A DNA stretch of 16,921 bases, from assembly GCA_045806665.1 (NCBI GenBank), contig JBJMIW010000285.1:1-16921 (forward strand), written 5' to 3'. The stretch comes from Actinoallomurus sp045806665 (GTDB lineage Bacteria > Actinomycetota > Actinomycetes > Streptosporangiales > Streptosporangiaceae). Below the pieces are notes generated by a model. That model ran no database searches and was not told the origin of the DNA. It worked only from the letters and a program-made list of their open reading frames with translations. The position numbers and the translations under genes were made by a program. Shown here in pieces: positions 7,650 to 14,990 of this stretch. The first letter of the stretch is position 1. Each line of letters opens with the position of its first letter.

Positions 7650-7832
7650 ACCTGAGCGGACGGAACGCCCCGGTGACCGGCGTCCCGGGGGCCTGAGCCG
7701 CGCTACGCGCCTCGACGTACCCGGCGCTGCACAGCGCGCTGAGCCATGCCGCGCCCGGTGGCGGACGACAGCCGGCCCCGTCATGGGACAGCCTTGGAAC
7801 GTCCTTACTCTCTCGGCACTGGAGGATCGCCC

Positions 7833-8393
7833 ATGGCCGCATCGGCCCGGCCGTCGGAAGCCGACATCAGCTCGGGCGCAGCCCCCGATGCCCGCACGCC
7901 ACGGATGCCGCCCCGGGTCCGCAAGGTCGTCACCGTGGTCCACGTGATCTCGTCCGTCGGCTGGCTCGGGCTGACCCTGTGCCTGCTCACCCTCGGGACC
8001 ACGGCCCTGGTCAGCGATGACCCGGTCCTGGTGCGGTCGATCTACCGGGCGATGAAGGTGCTCGGTGACGTCCTCATCATCCCCGTCACGTTGACGGCGC
8101 TGCTCACCGGCCTGCTGCTCGCGCTCGGCACCCGCTGGGGGTTGTTCCGGCACTACTGGGTGATCACGAAGTTCGGGCTGACGCTGCTCGCCGCGGCCGC
8201 CTCCATCTTCGAGCTGCGCGCCCGGTTCCACGAGGCGGCGTCGCTGGTCGCCCAGCACCCGACCGGCCCGGTCTCCGCGATGCACATGGGGGCGCTGCGG
8301 GCGACGCTGGTGGTCGCCCCGACCGTCGCCCTGTGCGTCTACGTCGCCAATGTCACCCTGTCCATCTTCAAGCCGTGGGGTCGGCGCGCGTAG
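7833..8393 (+). CDS. DUF2269-like integral membrane protein
   Basis: A 186-residue protein with a polar N-terminus (about 30 residues) and four predicted membrane helices: VVTVVHVISSVGWLGLTLCLLTL, VLIIPVTLTALLTGLLLAL, YWVITKFGLTLLAAAASIF and ATLVVAPTVALCVYVANVTL. The His-containing first helix and overall pattern resemble the DUF2269 group of predicted membrane proteins; this assignment is by eye. ATG 7833 is chosen because GGAGGA lies six bases upstream; the frame is open further up but lacks a ribosome site there. Function is unknown. It is separated from the SHOCT gene by the repeat array and probably has its own promoter, which I could not identify. Confidence 0.82.
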   Translation: MAASARPSEADISSGAAPDARTPRMPPRVRKVVTVVHVISSVGWLGLTLCLLTLGTTALVSDDPVLVRSIYRAMKVLGDVLIIPVTLTALLTGLLLALGTRWGLFRHYWVITKFGLTLLAAAASIFELRARFHEAASLVAQHPTGPVSAMHMGALRATLVVAPTVALCVYVANVTLSIFKPWGRRA

Positions 8394-8411
8394 CCTCCGA
8401 GCAGGCCCGTA

Positions 8412-8427
8412 CCCCGCCCGGGCGGGG
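8412..8427. terminator. GC palindrome between convergent genes
   Basis: CCCCGCCCGGGCGGGG is a perfect 16-bp palindrome between the stops of the membrane protein gene (8393) and the oppositely oriented multicopper oxidase gene (8445). It probably ends transcription from both sides. A zero-base loop means the innermost pairs must open. Confidence 0.6.
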
Positions 8428-8444
8428 CGCGGGTCCCGTCGTCT

Positions 8445-9992
8445 TCAGACCACTTCGACGTTGGCCATCATGGCCATGTCCTCGTGTTCGAGGTTGTGGC
8501 AGTGCATGACGTACCGGCCGCGATATCCGTCGAAGCGGGCCAGGATCGTGACCGTCTCGTTCGAATGCAGTGCCACCGTGTCCTTCCAGCCCGCGTCGTA
8601 CGGGCCCGGTCCGTGACCGCCTCGGGCCACGACCTGGAACCGGGCGAGGTGCAGGTGGACCGGATGGCTGAGGTCGCTGGTGAGCTCCCACTTCTCGACG
8701 GCGCCCAGCCGGGGCCGTGCGTCGGCGCGACCGGGGTCGAAGGCGTGGCCGTTGATGGTCCAGCCGGACTTCCCGTTCACCCGGCCGGACCGGAAGCTGA
8801 ACTTCCGCGTGACGCTCGCCGCGGCCGGGTCGAGCCGCTGGACGTCGGCCAGCCTGGCCGGCAGGGGGGCCGCCGCGGTGCGGGCCGCCCGGGCGACCTG
8901 GAACCGCATGATCAGTCCGGTCGCCCCCTTGTCGTTCCGGTTCCGCAGCGTGACCGTGGTGCCGACGCGGTAGCGGGAGAAGTCGATGACGACGTCGAAG
9001 CGTTCGGCGGGCACCATCGCGATGGTGTCGTGCGCGACCGGGGCCGCCAGCAGCCCGCCGTCGCTGCCGATCTGCTGGAACCCGCGGCCGCCGGGCGGCG
9101 GAGGGTCGAGGGCCAGCGTGTACTCACGGGCGTTCGAGGCGTTGAGCAGCCGGAATCGGTAGGACGTCGCCGCGACCTCGAGGTAGGGCCAGGCCGCGCC
9201 GTTGACCAGGATGACGTCGCCCAGCACGCCACCGCCGTACCCGCTGAGCGTTCCCGGCACCGAGCGCAGCGTATGGTCGGCCGAGGGGTAGAGGAGGGAC
9301 CCGTCCTCCGCGAACGACCGGTCGCACACCATGAGGGGAACGTCCCGTTCGCCGCGCGGGAGCGGGAGCGCGTCCTCGACGGCGTCCCGGATGAGGTGGA
9401 ACCCCGCGAGCCCGCGCCAGACCTGCGCCCCCGTGAAGTCCATCCGGTGGTCGTGGTACCAGAGCGTCGCCGCGGGCTGCCGGTTCGGATGGTCGTACTC
9501 GCGTACGCCGCGGGTGATGACGGCGGCACCGTCGTGCGTCATCGCGGTGCGCCAGGAACCATCGGCCGGCAGCACCAGGTCGGTCGGGTAGCCGTCGCTC
9601 GTCGGCGGGGTCACACCACCGTGCAGATGGGTCACCACGGGGACGGGCAGCTCGTTGCGCCGGCGGACCACTGCGCGGCGGCCGCTGCGGGCCTCGATCG
9701 TCGGCCCGGGGAATCGTCCGTCGTACCCCCAGACCGGCGTTCGGTGTCCAGGAATGATCTCCGCCTGCGCCACGCGCAGGGTCATGTCGTAGTAGTCGGT
9801 GCCCGCGTCCGTACGCGACGGCTTCAGCACCGGCGGCACCGGCAACGGCACCTGAAACGGCTGTGGGAGTGGCAGCTTGCTCTTGAGGAGCCGCGGTGAC
9901 CTGCCACCGCCGCTGGAGCAGGCCGCCACTCCCAGAGGCGTGAGCGCGGCGATCGCCGCGACGCTCAGCGCCTGACGTCGGGTGTGGCTCAT
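8445..9992 (-). CDS. CotA-like multicopper oxidase (laccase family), exported lipoprotein
   Basis: A 515-residue three-cupredoxin-domain oxidase, expected to oxidise a phenolic, bilin or metal substrate while reducing oxygen to water. The N-terminus MSHTRRQALSVAAIAALTP has a twin-arginine pair, and VAAC forms a lipobox, so the enzyme is probably Tat-exported and lipid-anchored. All four copper motifs are present: HLHGG (His122, His124), WYHDH (His180, His182), HPVHLH (443-448) and HCHNLEHEDMAMM (497-509). In the last, Cys498, His503 and Met508 have the same spacing as the type 1 ligands of CotA. The ATG at 9992 overlaps the upstream gene's stop as ATGA, which favours this start over the GTG at 10028. 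Laccase, bilirubin oxidase or cuprous oxidase activity cannot be separated by sequence alone. Confidence 0.93.
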   Translation of the reverse strand: MSHTRRQALSVAAIAALTPLGVAACSSGGGRSPRLLKSKLPLPQPFQVPLPVPPVLKPSRTDAGTDYYDMTLRVAQAEIIPGHRTPVWGYDGRFPGPTIEARSGRRAVVRRRNELPVPVVTHLHGGVTPPTSDGYPTDLVLPADGSWRTAMTHDGAAVITRGVREYDHPNRQPAATLWYHDHRMDFTGAQVWRGLAGFHLIRDAVEDALPLPRGERDVPLMVCDRSFAEDGSLLYPSADHTLRSVPGTLSGYGGGVLGDVILVNGAAWPYLEVAATSYRFRLLNASNAREYTLALDPPPPGGRGFQQIGSDGGLLAAPVAHDTIAMVPAERFDVVIDFSRYRVGTTVTLRNRNDKGATGLIMRFQVARAARTAAAPLPARLADVQRLDPAAASVTRKFSFRSGRVNGKSGWTINGHAFDPGRADARPRLGAVEKWELTSDLSHPVHLHLARFQVVARGGHGPGPYDAGWKDTVALHSNETVTILARFDGYRGRYVMHCHNLEHEDMAMMANVEVV

Positions 9993-10435
9993 CCACGTCC
10001 TCGCCGCACGGCGCTGCCCGGCCACCACGCCCAGACGGCGATCGCGACGCCGAGCCCGAGCAGGCTGACACCGAGCGGCACGTGGACGGCGAGGTTGTGG
10101 CTACCGCCGACGGCGGACTGCACGAACCCGGCGATCAGCAGAACGAGGCTCGCCAGGGCCGGCCAGCCGGCGCCACGGCCGGGCCGCCACCACAGCACGG
10201 CGAGGACGACCTGGATCAGGCCGAGCAGGTGGACCGCGCCGGCTCCGGTGCCGTGCACGTTCTTCATTCCGTCATCGCCGTTGAGCAGCTGCCCCGCCGT
10301 GACGGCCTGCACCAGGATGGCGACGACCTGCAGCGCGACGACGATTCGGAGCGCGAGGTACAGCGAGGACCTTCCCTCGTCCGGTCGGCCGGCGCCGGCC
10401 CGCGGGGATGATTCGGCGACGTTCTCTGGTCGCAT
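9989..10435 (-). CDS. four-helix membrane protein coupled to the multicopper oxidase
   Basis: A 148-residue protein with a polar N-terminus and four helices: LYLALRIVVALQVVAILVQAV, VHLLGLIQVVLAVLWW, WPALASLVLLIAGFVQSAV and a final helix near HVPLGVSLLGLGVAIAVWAWW. Histidines stand at or in helices 2 and 4 (AVHLLG, HNLAVHVPLG). This is reminiscent of small haem- or quinone-interacting membrane proteins, though that is only suggestive. ATG 10435 is chosen because GAAAGG lies about eight bases upstream; the reading frame extends further to 10534 without coding character. Its stop overlaps the multicopper oxidase start by four bases, so the two are translated together. It may be a membrane partner or electron-transfer neighbour of the oxidase. 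Confidence 0.78.
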   Translation of the reverse strand: MRPENVAESSPRAGAGRPDEGRSSLYLALRIVVALQVVAILVQAVTAGQLLNGDDGMKNVHGTGAGAVHLLGLIQVVLAVLWWRPGRGAGWPALASLVLLIAGFVQSAVGGSHNLAVHVPLGVSLLGLGVAIAVWAWWPGSAVRRGRG

Positions 10436-10472
10436 CTGCTGGCCTTTCGTGGTTCCGTTCCTGACACGTGCG

Positions 10473-10524
10473 AGGGGGCCGCGCGGACAGGAGCCGGGGA
10501 CTTGTCCGGACCGCGCGGCCCTCG
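10473..10524 (-). promoter_or_regulatory. long inverted repeat in the leader of the oxidase operon
   Basis: Arms GGGCCGCGCGG (10476-10486) and CCGCGCGGCCC (10511-10521) pair perfectly. An inner GGACA/TGTCC pairing extends the structure. It ends about 40 bases before ATG 10435. It could be an mRNA structure controlling the oxidase operon, a second terminator for the upstream two-component operon, or an operator. Confidence 0.55.
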
Positions 10525-10602
10525 CCGGAATCAAGGATCACGGAGGGGCGGAGAACGGACATCCGCCACAGGGCGGCTTGGACGCTACGTCAGCAGGCGT
10601 AC

Positions 10603-10638
10603 GCGGCTGCGTCAGATCAGGTGGTCCGTCGCAGCCGC
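10603..10638 (-). terminator. terminator hairpin after the response regulator
   Basis: GCGGCTGCG (10603-10611) and CGCAGCCGC (10630-10638) form a 9-bp perfect stem with an 18-base loop, 30 bases beyond the regulator stop on the minus strand. No U-tract follows. Confidence 0.5.
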
Positions 10639-10667
10639 CAGGGGATCGTTCCAGCCGTCCGGCGCGG

Positions 10668-11333
10668 TCACTCCGTGTCGAGAGCGGCGAGACCGGACTG
10701 GAACGCGAAGACGACCAGCTGGGCGCGGTCCCGCGCATGCAGTTTGACCATCGCCCGGCTGACGTGGGTACGGGCGGTCGCCGGGCTGATCACCAGGCGC
10801 TCGGCGATCTCCTCGTTGGACAGCCCCTCGGCGACCAGGGCGACGATCTCGCGTTCGCGCTCGGTCAGCTGCCGAAGGTTCGGATGGGGTGCCCGGCGAC
10901 GGACCGGCCGCGCGACGTACGCGCTGATCAACCGCCGGGTCACGGTGGGCGACAGCAGCGACTCGCCGCCGGCGACCACCCGGACCGCGCGGACGAGCTC
11001 GTGCGGCTCGGTGTCCTTGACCAGGAATCCGCTGGCCCCGCCTCGCAGCGCCTCGAACACGTAGTCGTCGAGGTCGAACGTCGTCAGCATCACGACGCGC
11101 GTGCCGGTCAGGGCCGGATCCTCGGTGATCATCCGCAGGGCGGTGAGCCCATCGGTCCCGGGCATGCGTACGTCGAGGAGCGCGACGTCCGGACGCGTCC
11201 GCCGGACCATCTCGATCGCCGTCTTCCCGTCGGCGGCCTCTCCGACCAGTTCGATGTCGTCTTCGGACTCCAGCAGCACCCGCAGCCCGATGCGTACCAG
11301 GCTCTGATCGTCGGCCACCAGCACACGGATCAT
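10668..11333 (-). CDS. NarL/LuxR-family response regulator
   Basis: A 221-residue DNA-binding regulator. The receiver domain shows the acidic pair Asp8-Asp9 (VADDQ), the phospho-acceptor Asp54 (ALLDVRMPG), the conserved Thr (MLTTFD) and the Lys of GFLVKD. A LuxR-type helix-turn-helix follows (LTEREREIVALVAEGLSNEE, then IAERLVISPATARTHVSRAM). ATG 11333 begins the canonical MIRVLVADDQ start; the frame extends further to 11381 over the end of the kinase gene without meaning. It lies 10 bases after the kinase stop, so the two form a two-component operon. Targets are unknown; the neighbouring NCS1 permease and oxidase operon are candidates. Confidence 0.95.
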   Translation of the reverse strand: MIRVLVADDQSLVRIGLRVLLESEDDIELVGEAADGKTAIEMVRRTRPDVALLDVRMPGTDGLTALRMITEDPALTGTRVVMLTTFDLDDYVFEALRGGASGFLVKDTEPHELVRAVRVVAGGESLLSPTVTRRLISAYVARPVRRRAPHPNLRQLTEREREIVALVAEGLSNEEIAERLVISPATARTHVSRAMVKLHARDRAQLVVFAFQSGLAALDTE

Positions 11334-11343
11334 GGGATCAGTC

Positions 11344-12462
11344 TTACCGGGGAAGCCGCGCGGTGACCAGAAAACCGCCATCCTCGCGAGGACCCGCCGC
11401 GAACGTGCCGCCCAGGGCGACCGCGCGCTCGCGCATCCCCGGGATGCCGTTCCCCCCGTTCTTCGACGACGGGCCGACCGTGCCGGCCGCGCCGTCGTCG
11501 TTGGCGATCCGCAGCAGCAGCGCCGCCGGTTCGAAGCGGACGTCCACCGTCGCGCCGACCGGACCGGCGTGGTGGAGGACGTTCGTCAGCGACTCCTGGA
11601 TGATGCGGTACGCCGCCCGCTCCACCTCGGCCCGGAGGACACCGTGGGTGCCGCTCATCGTCAACTCGACCTCGAGGCCGGCTCCGCGCACGAGCGCCAG
11701 CAGCGAGTCGAGCCGATCGAGCCCGAGGTCCGGAACCTCCGCCGCCGGCTCCTCCGTCTCCCGGAAGACGCCGAAGGTCATGTCGAGTTCGCGCAGCGCG
11801 TCACGGCTGGCCTGGCTCACCGCCTCCAGGGCCTCCTTGACCTGGTCGGGCCGCTTCTCGACGACGTGCAGGGCGACCCCGGCCCGCATGTAGATGACCG
11901 CCAGCGCGTGCCCGAGCACGTCATGGACCTCGCGGGCGATCTCCAGTCGCTCCTCCTCGACCCGCCCGCGGATCTCCTCGGCGCCGGCCCGGGCCATCGA
12001 GGCGGTCCGCAGCCGCACGGCCACGGCGAGCGCCGTCGGCAGGAGCAGTGCCATCGCGATCGCACTGACCGTGCTGGAGAGCTCCATCGTGTCGCGCGCG
12101 TCGCCGCGTATGACGTACGGCAGCGTGATGGCGCTGAACGAGAGGACGGCCGCCCCGAGCGCGCACGGCCACGACTCGCGCTGCGCCAGCGTGTACATCG
12201 CCACCGCCGCCGCCACGACCACGGCGAGGAACGGGTACCCGAGCGCGATGTACCCGGCGGCCGCGGCCGTGACCACCGCGAGCACCGTCCGCGGCCACAT
12301 CCGGCGGAGCAGTAAGGCGGCCCCCGTGCAGATCACGAACGCCCCGGCGACCGGCGACGGCAGGTGGTGCAGCATCAGCGAGATCAGGACCCCGGCCGCG
12401 ACCAGCGCCGCGAGCAGCCCGTCGGTCAGGCTCGGACCGCTCACGCGCGTGGCATCGGGCAC
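11344..12462 (-). CDS. DesK/NarL-type sensor histidine kinase
   Basis: A 372-residue kinase with about five N-terminal membrane helices (to about residue 150), a coiled linker, a HisKA_3 domain with His180 in AREVHDVLGHALAVI, and an HATPase_c domain. The N-box is intact (RIIQESLTNVLHHA), the G1 region is NDDGAAG, and it ends with GIPGMRERAVALGGTF and GGFLVTARLPR. It phosphorylates the response regulator whose gene follows after 10 bases. The GTG 12462 start has no ribosome site, but a good promoter ends exactly at it, so the mRNA is probably leaderless. It lies 46 bases downstream of the permease gene on the same strand, so read-through is also possible. The signal sensed is unknown. Confidence 0.93.
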   Translation of the reverse strand: MPDATRVSGPSLTDGLLAALVAAGVLISLMLHHLPSPVAGAFVICTGAALLLRRMWPRTVLAVVTAAAAGYIALGYPFLAVVVAAAVAMYTLAQRESWPCALGAAVLSFSAITLPYVIRGDARDTMELSSTVSAIAMALLLPTALAVAVRLRTASMARAGAEEIRGRVEEERLEIAREVHDVLGHALAVIYMRAGVALHVVEKRPDQVKEALEAVSQASRDALRELDMTFGVFRETEEPAAEVPDLGLDRLDSLLALVRGAGLEVELTMSGTHGVLRAEVERAAYRIIQESLTNVLHHAGPVGATVDVRFEPAALLLRIANDDGAAGTVGPSSKNGGNGIPGMRERAVALGGTFAAGPREDGGFLVTARLPR

Positions 12463-12468
12463 ACCTGG

Positions 12469-12497
12469 ACCCTAGAAGACCCGGGCGTGCCGCTCAA
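12469..12497 (-). promoter_or_regulatory. promoter of the two-component operon (leaderless)
   Basis: On the minus strand TTGAGC (12497-12492) and TAGGGT (12474-12469) are separated by exactly 17 bases. The expected start site, about seven bases on, falls at the GTG start codon (12462). Confidence 0.6.
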
Positions 12498-12508
12498 CCG
12501 GCGGCCGG

Positions 12509-13915
12509 TCAGGCCGCTGTCGTCCGCCGGGCCACCGGACGCATCCAGGCGTAGTAGAGCACCGAGGCGACGATCAGGCCGATGATCCAGGAGATGTCCG
12601 CACCGCCAAGGTGCCCGACGAACGGGCCGGTGTAGAACGTGGAGCTGACGAACGGCACCTCGACCGCGACGCCGATCGCGTACGCGCCGATGGTCCGCCA
12701 GTTCACCCCGCCGTACACGCCGTCCGGGCGGAAGATCGCGTCGATGTCGTACCGCTCCTTGCGGACGAAGTAGAAGTCGACGAGGTTGATCGCCGTCCAC
12801 GGGATCAGGAAGTACGCCAGGAACAGGATGAAGTTCTCGAAGTTATGCAGGAAGTCGACGCTGGCGGCCAGCGCGACGACCGTGCCGACGACCGCCGCGG
12901 CGACGATGAAACCGAGCCGGACGGCACCGTTCATCCGCATCGGGCGCAGCGCCGTCAGGGTCGTCGTCGCGGACATGAACATGCCGTAGAGGTTCAGCAC
13001 GTTCACCGCGACGATGCCGAGCACGATGATCAGCGAGAACGCCCAGTGCGGCCCGGCCAGGCCGACGACGAAGGACACCGAGCCGCCCTCGAACGACTTG
13101 GCCGCCACCGCGGCGCAGACGCTGCCGAACGCCATCATCCACACGGTGCCGATGACGCTTCCGGCGTAGGTCCACCAGAACGCCGCCCGTACGGAGGTCG
13201 TCTCCGGCAGGTAGCGGGAGTAGTCGGCGACGTAGGGCGCGTAGGTGATCTGCCAGGTCGCGGCGATGGCCACGACGAGCAGGAAGGTACCGGCCCCGAC
13301 GTGTCCGGAGTGCCACACCCGACCCACGTGGTGGCCGGTCAGCAGGTGGTACGTCAGGTAGAGGAAGCCGACCGCGGCGATGAGGCTGATCCACCGCTCG
13401 TACTGGTGGATGAGCCGGTACCCGTACGCGGCGAGCACGGTGCAGAGCGCGGACACGATGATCGTGGCCGGGGTCCGGCCGATCCCCCACCAGCCCGCGA
13501 GCGCCGACCCGCCGAGCACCGCGCTCGTCGCGAAGAACCCGACGTACATCAGCACGACGAGCAGCAGCGGCAGGATCGCGCCGTAGAACCCGAACTGCGC
13601 GCGGCTCTGGATCATCTGCGGGATGCCGAGCTTCGGTCCCTGCGCGGAGTGCAGGGCCATGAAGACGGCGCCGAGCAGGTTCCCGAGGGTCAGCGCGACG
13701 ATCGCCCAGGGCAGCGGCAGCCCCAGGATCACTCCCAGCGCACCCGTGACCGCGGTGGTCACCTGCATGTTCGCCCCGAACCACACGGTGAACAGGCTCC
13801 GCACCGACCCGTGCCGCTCCTCGGGCGGGACGAAGTCGATGGATCGCCGCTCGACCCCGAGGGCACCACCCTCACCGACGGCCGGTACGCCGCCGCTGAC
13901 CTCCTGTTTTGCCAT
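12509..13915 (-). CDS. NCS1 family nucleobase/purine-cytosine permease
   Basis: A 468-residue transporter with about 12 membrane helices, driving uptake of a nucleobase or related compound (cytosine, purine, allantoin or hydantoin types are known in this family). Family segments visible early are VERRSIDFVPPEERHGSVRS, then LFTVWFGANMQV, LGNLLGAVFMALHSAQGP and GIPQMIQSRAQFGFYGAILP; YAPYVADYSRYLP lies in the middle, and FLAYFLIPWTAINLVDFYF near the end. ATG 13915 is chosen because GAGGG lies seven bases upstream and the protein start is then normal; an upstream GTG at 14005 would add 30 atypical residues. No catabolic genes are nearby to name the substrate. The two-component operon follows on the same strand and might control it or respond to its substrate. 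Confidence 0.92.
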   Translation of the reverse strand: MAKQEVSGGVPAVGEGGALGVERRSIDFVPPEERHGSVRSLFTVWFGANMQVTTAVTGALGVILGLPLPWAIVALTLGNLLGAVFMALHSAQGPKLGIPQMIQSRAQFGFYGAILPLLLVVLMYVGFFATSAVLGGSALAGWWGIGRTPATIIVSALCTVLAAYGYRLIHQYERWISLIAAVGFLYLTYHLLTGHHVGRVWHSGHVGAGTFLLVVAIAATWQITYAPYVADYSRYLPETTSVRAAFWWTYAGSVIGTVWMMAFGSVCAAVAAKSFEGGSVSFVVGLAGPHWAFSLIIVLGIVAVNVLNLYGMFMSATTTLTALRPMRMNGAVRLGFIVAAAVVGTVVALAASVDFLHNFENFILFLAYFLIPWTAINLVDFYFVRKERYDIDAIFRPDGVYGGVNWRTIGAYAIGVAVEVPFVSSTFYTGPFVGHLGGADISWIIGLIVASVLYYAWMRPVARRTTAA

Positions 13916-13956
13916 GTGCGCACCCTCATGCCCCGACCGCCCCGCCCACAAGGAGC

Positions 13957-13969
13957 GTTCGGAACGAAC
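13957..13969. promoter_or_regulatory. short inverted repeat upstream of the permease
   Basis: GTTCG-GAA-CGAAC is a 5-3-5 inverted repeat 42 bases before the permease start. It is a possible operator only; the arms are short. The remaining 13916-14024 shows no clear promoter hexamers. Confidence 0.22.
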
Positions 13970-14025
13970 CGTCTGAGATCCGAGACAACGGCCGCATCTC
14001 GACACCGGGGCGGCCGAGGAGACAC

Positions 14026-14118
14026 CACCTTGCCGCCGACGTTGTCACCTTGCCGCCGACGTTGACGGCACACCGCCCGATTTGCCCGACTACGAGCGTC
14101 AACAACGACGGCAAGGCG
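14026..14118. repeat. composite repeat copy A (20-20-33-20)
   Basis: Two tandem 20-bp units (14026-14045 and 14046-14065, CACCTTGCCGCCGACGTTG plus T or A) are followed by a 33-bp spacer and an inverted unit (14099-14118, TCAACAACGACGGCAAGGCG). The second direct unit can pair with the inverted one. A second copy with the same geometry lies at 14678-14770. Confidence 0.85.
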
Positions 14119-14628
14119 CGGGCAGCGCGTCGAGGATCATTGGACAGATGTGCAGATGGACCTCGTCGACCAGCCGCTGCGCGACGCATGCACTACCGAG
14201 CCGGGCACCGCCGATGATGTACACGTCCTTGGCTCCGGCGACCGCGCGAGCGGCCGAGATGGCCGTAGCGGGGTCGGCGACGAAGGTGAACCTCGTCGCA
14301 CCCTGCGGTACACGGTCCGGAGGGGTGCTCGTGACGATGAAGGCCGGCAGTGCGCCGAACGGGTGGGTGCTCGACGATGTCGTACGTGCGCCGGCCGGCG
14401 ACCACGGCTCCGGTACGCCGCTTGAGGGCCTGAAAGACCTCGCGGTGGACACCTCGTGCGCCGTCGCCGGGGACATCGTCGGTACGGTCGCCCTAGATCC
14501 AATCGTGCAGCCTCATCCCAACGTCACCCATTGGGTTGTCCCGGTCGCTTGTGAGGACCGGCGACGTACCCGTCGAGCGAGACGGAGATGTCCAGGAGGA
14601 CCCTGTCTTGGTGTCGTGATGTCGTCAT
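14099..14628 (-). pseudogene. dihydrofolate reductase/RibD C-terminal family pseudogene
   Basis: Family segments are clear but scattered over frames. From a possible ATG 14628 the frame reads RVLLDISVSLDGYVAGP and then hits TGA. A shifted frame continues with GMRLHDWI, a TAG in place of a probable Trp codon, and then VFQALKRRTGAVVAGRRTYD. A second shift leads to GALPAFIVTSTPP, TRFTFVADPATAISAARAV, and finally AGAKDVYIIGGARLG and LVDEVHLHICP. The last third of the family C-terminus is missing: the frame runs into repeat copy A, which supplies PCRRC and the stop. At least two frameshifts, one nonsense codon and a 3' truncation make it non-functional. Intact relatives are NADPH-dependent reductase-like proteins, often of unknown substrate. 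Confidence 0.85.
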
Positions 14629-14677
14629 GCTCGTTGTGACATCCCGCCACGCCGAAAATCACCGCACTGCGCCCGAC

Positions 14678-14770
14678 CACCTTGCCGTCGCCCTTGTCAC
14701 TCTGCCGTCGCCGTTGACGGCACGTCGCCGGATTCGCCCCGATACGCGCGTCAACAGCGACGCCAAGGCT
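14678..14770. repeat. composite repeat copy B (20-20-33-20)
   Basis: Units at 14678-14697 and 14698-14717, a 33-bp spacer (14718-14750) and an inverted unit 14751-14770 (TCAACAGCGACGCCAAGGCT). It has the same order, lengths and orientation as copy A, with scattered mismatches. The spacers are also alike, both beginning CGGCAC and ending with GCG before TCAAC. Confidence 0.85.
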
Positions 14771-14990
14771 CCCCGCTGTGTTCACTCCGACGGAGCCTGC
14801 GCTTCTCCGCTCGGTGGCGGCCTACCCTGCCTGGCCGGTCCGGGTCGGCCAGGAAGTGCCGCGCGTGGTCGGGGTACTTGGTCACCAGGATCTTCACTTC
14901 CGCGACCTGCGACGCCCCGGCCGACCCAATGGAGTCGAGCATCGCGCGGAAGTCAGCGAGCGAACGCTGCAGCCGTTCCTCCGGCGTCAC
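14751..14990 (-). CDS. hypothetical 79-aa protein, end altered by repeat B
   Basis: The GTG start at 14990 overlaps the stop of the upstream ATPase remnant as GTGA, the usual sign of translational coupling. The first 55 residues look like a real globular helical protein (TPEERLQRSLADFRAML, then QVAEVKILVTKYPDHARHFL) with good codon bias. The C-terminal third is Arg-rich (RHRAEKRRLRRSEHSGEPWRRC) and its last codons and stop lie inside the inverted arm of repeat B, so the natural C-terminus may be lost or shifted out of frame. I do not recognise the family. It was probably the second gene of an ATPase operon that is now damaged. Confidence 0.45.
   Translation of the reverse strand: MTPEERLQRSLADFRAMLDSIGSAGASQVAEVKILVTKYPDHARHFLADPDRPGRVGRHRAEKRRLRRSEHSGEPWRRC

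Noticed and set aside
5922..8285. 787-codon minus-strand frame across the kinase and downstream genes
   Set aside because: It spans several genes, terminators and the tandem repeats and has biased, low-information composition; it is an artefact of GC-rich DNA.
14062..14102. Promoter made by TTGACG inside the composite repeat
   Set aside because: No TAnnnT hexamer lies at 16-19 bases on either strand in both copies.
14026..14770. Integron-like attC sites (ORF plus palindromic element, repeated)
   Set aside because: The arms read GTTGACG...CGTCAAC, which does not match the RYYYAAC/GTTRRRY core sites, and no integrase is present.
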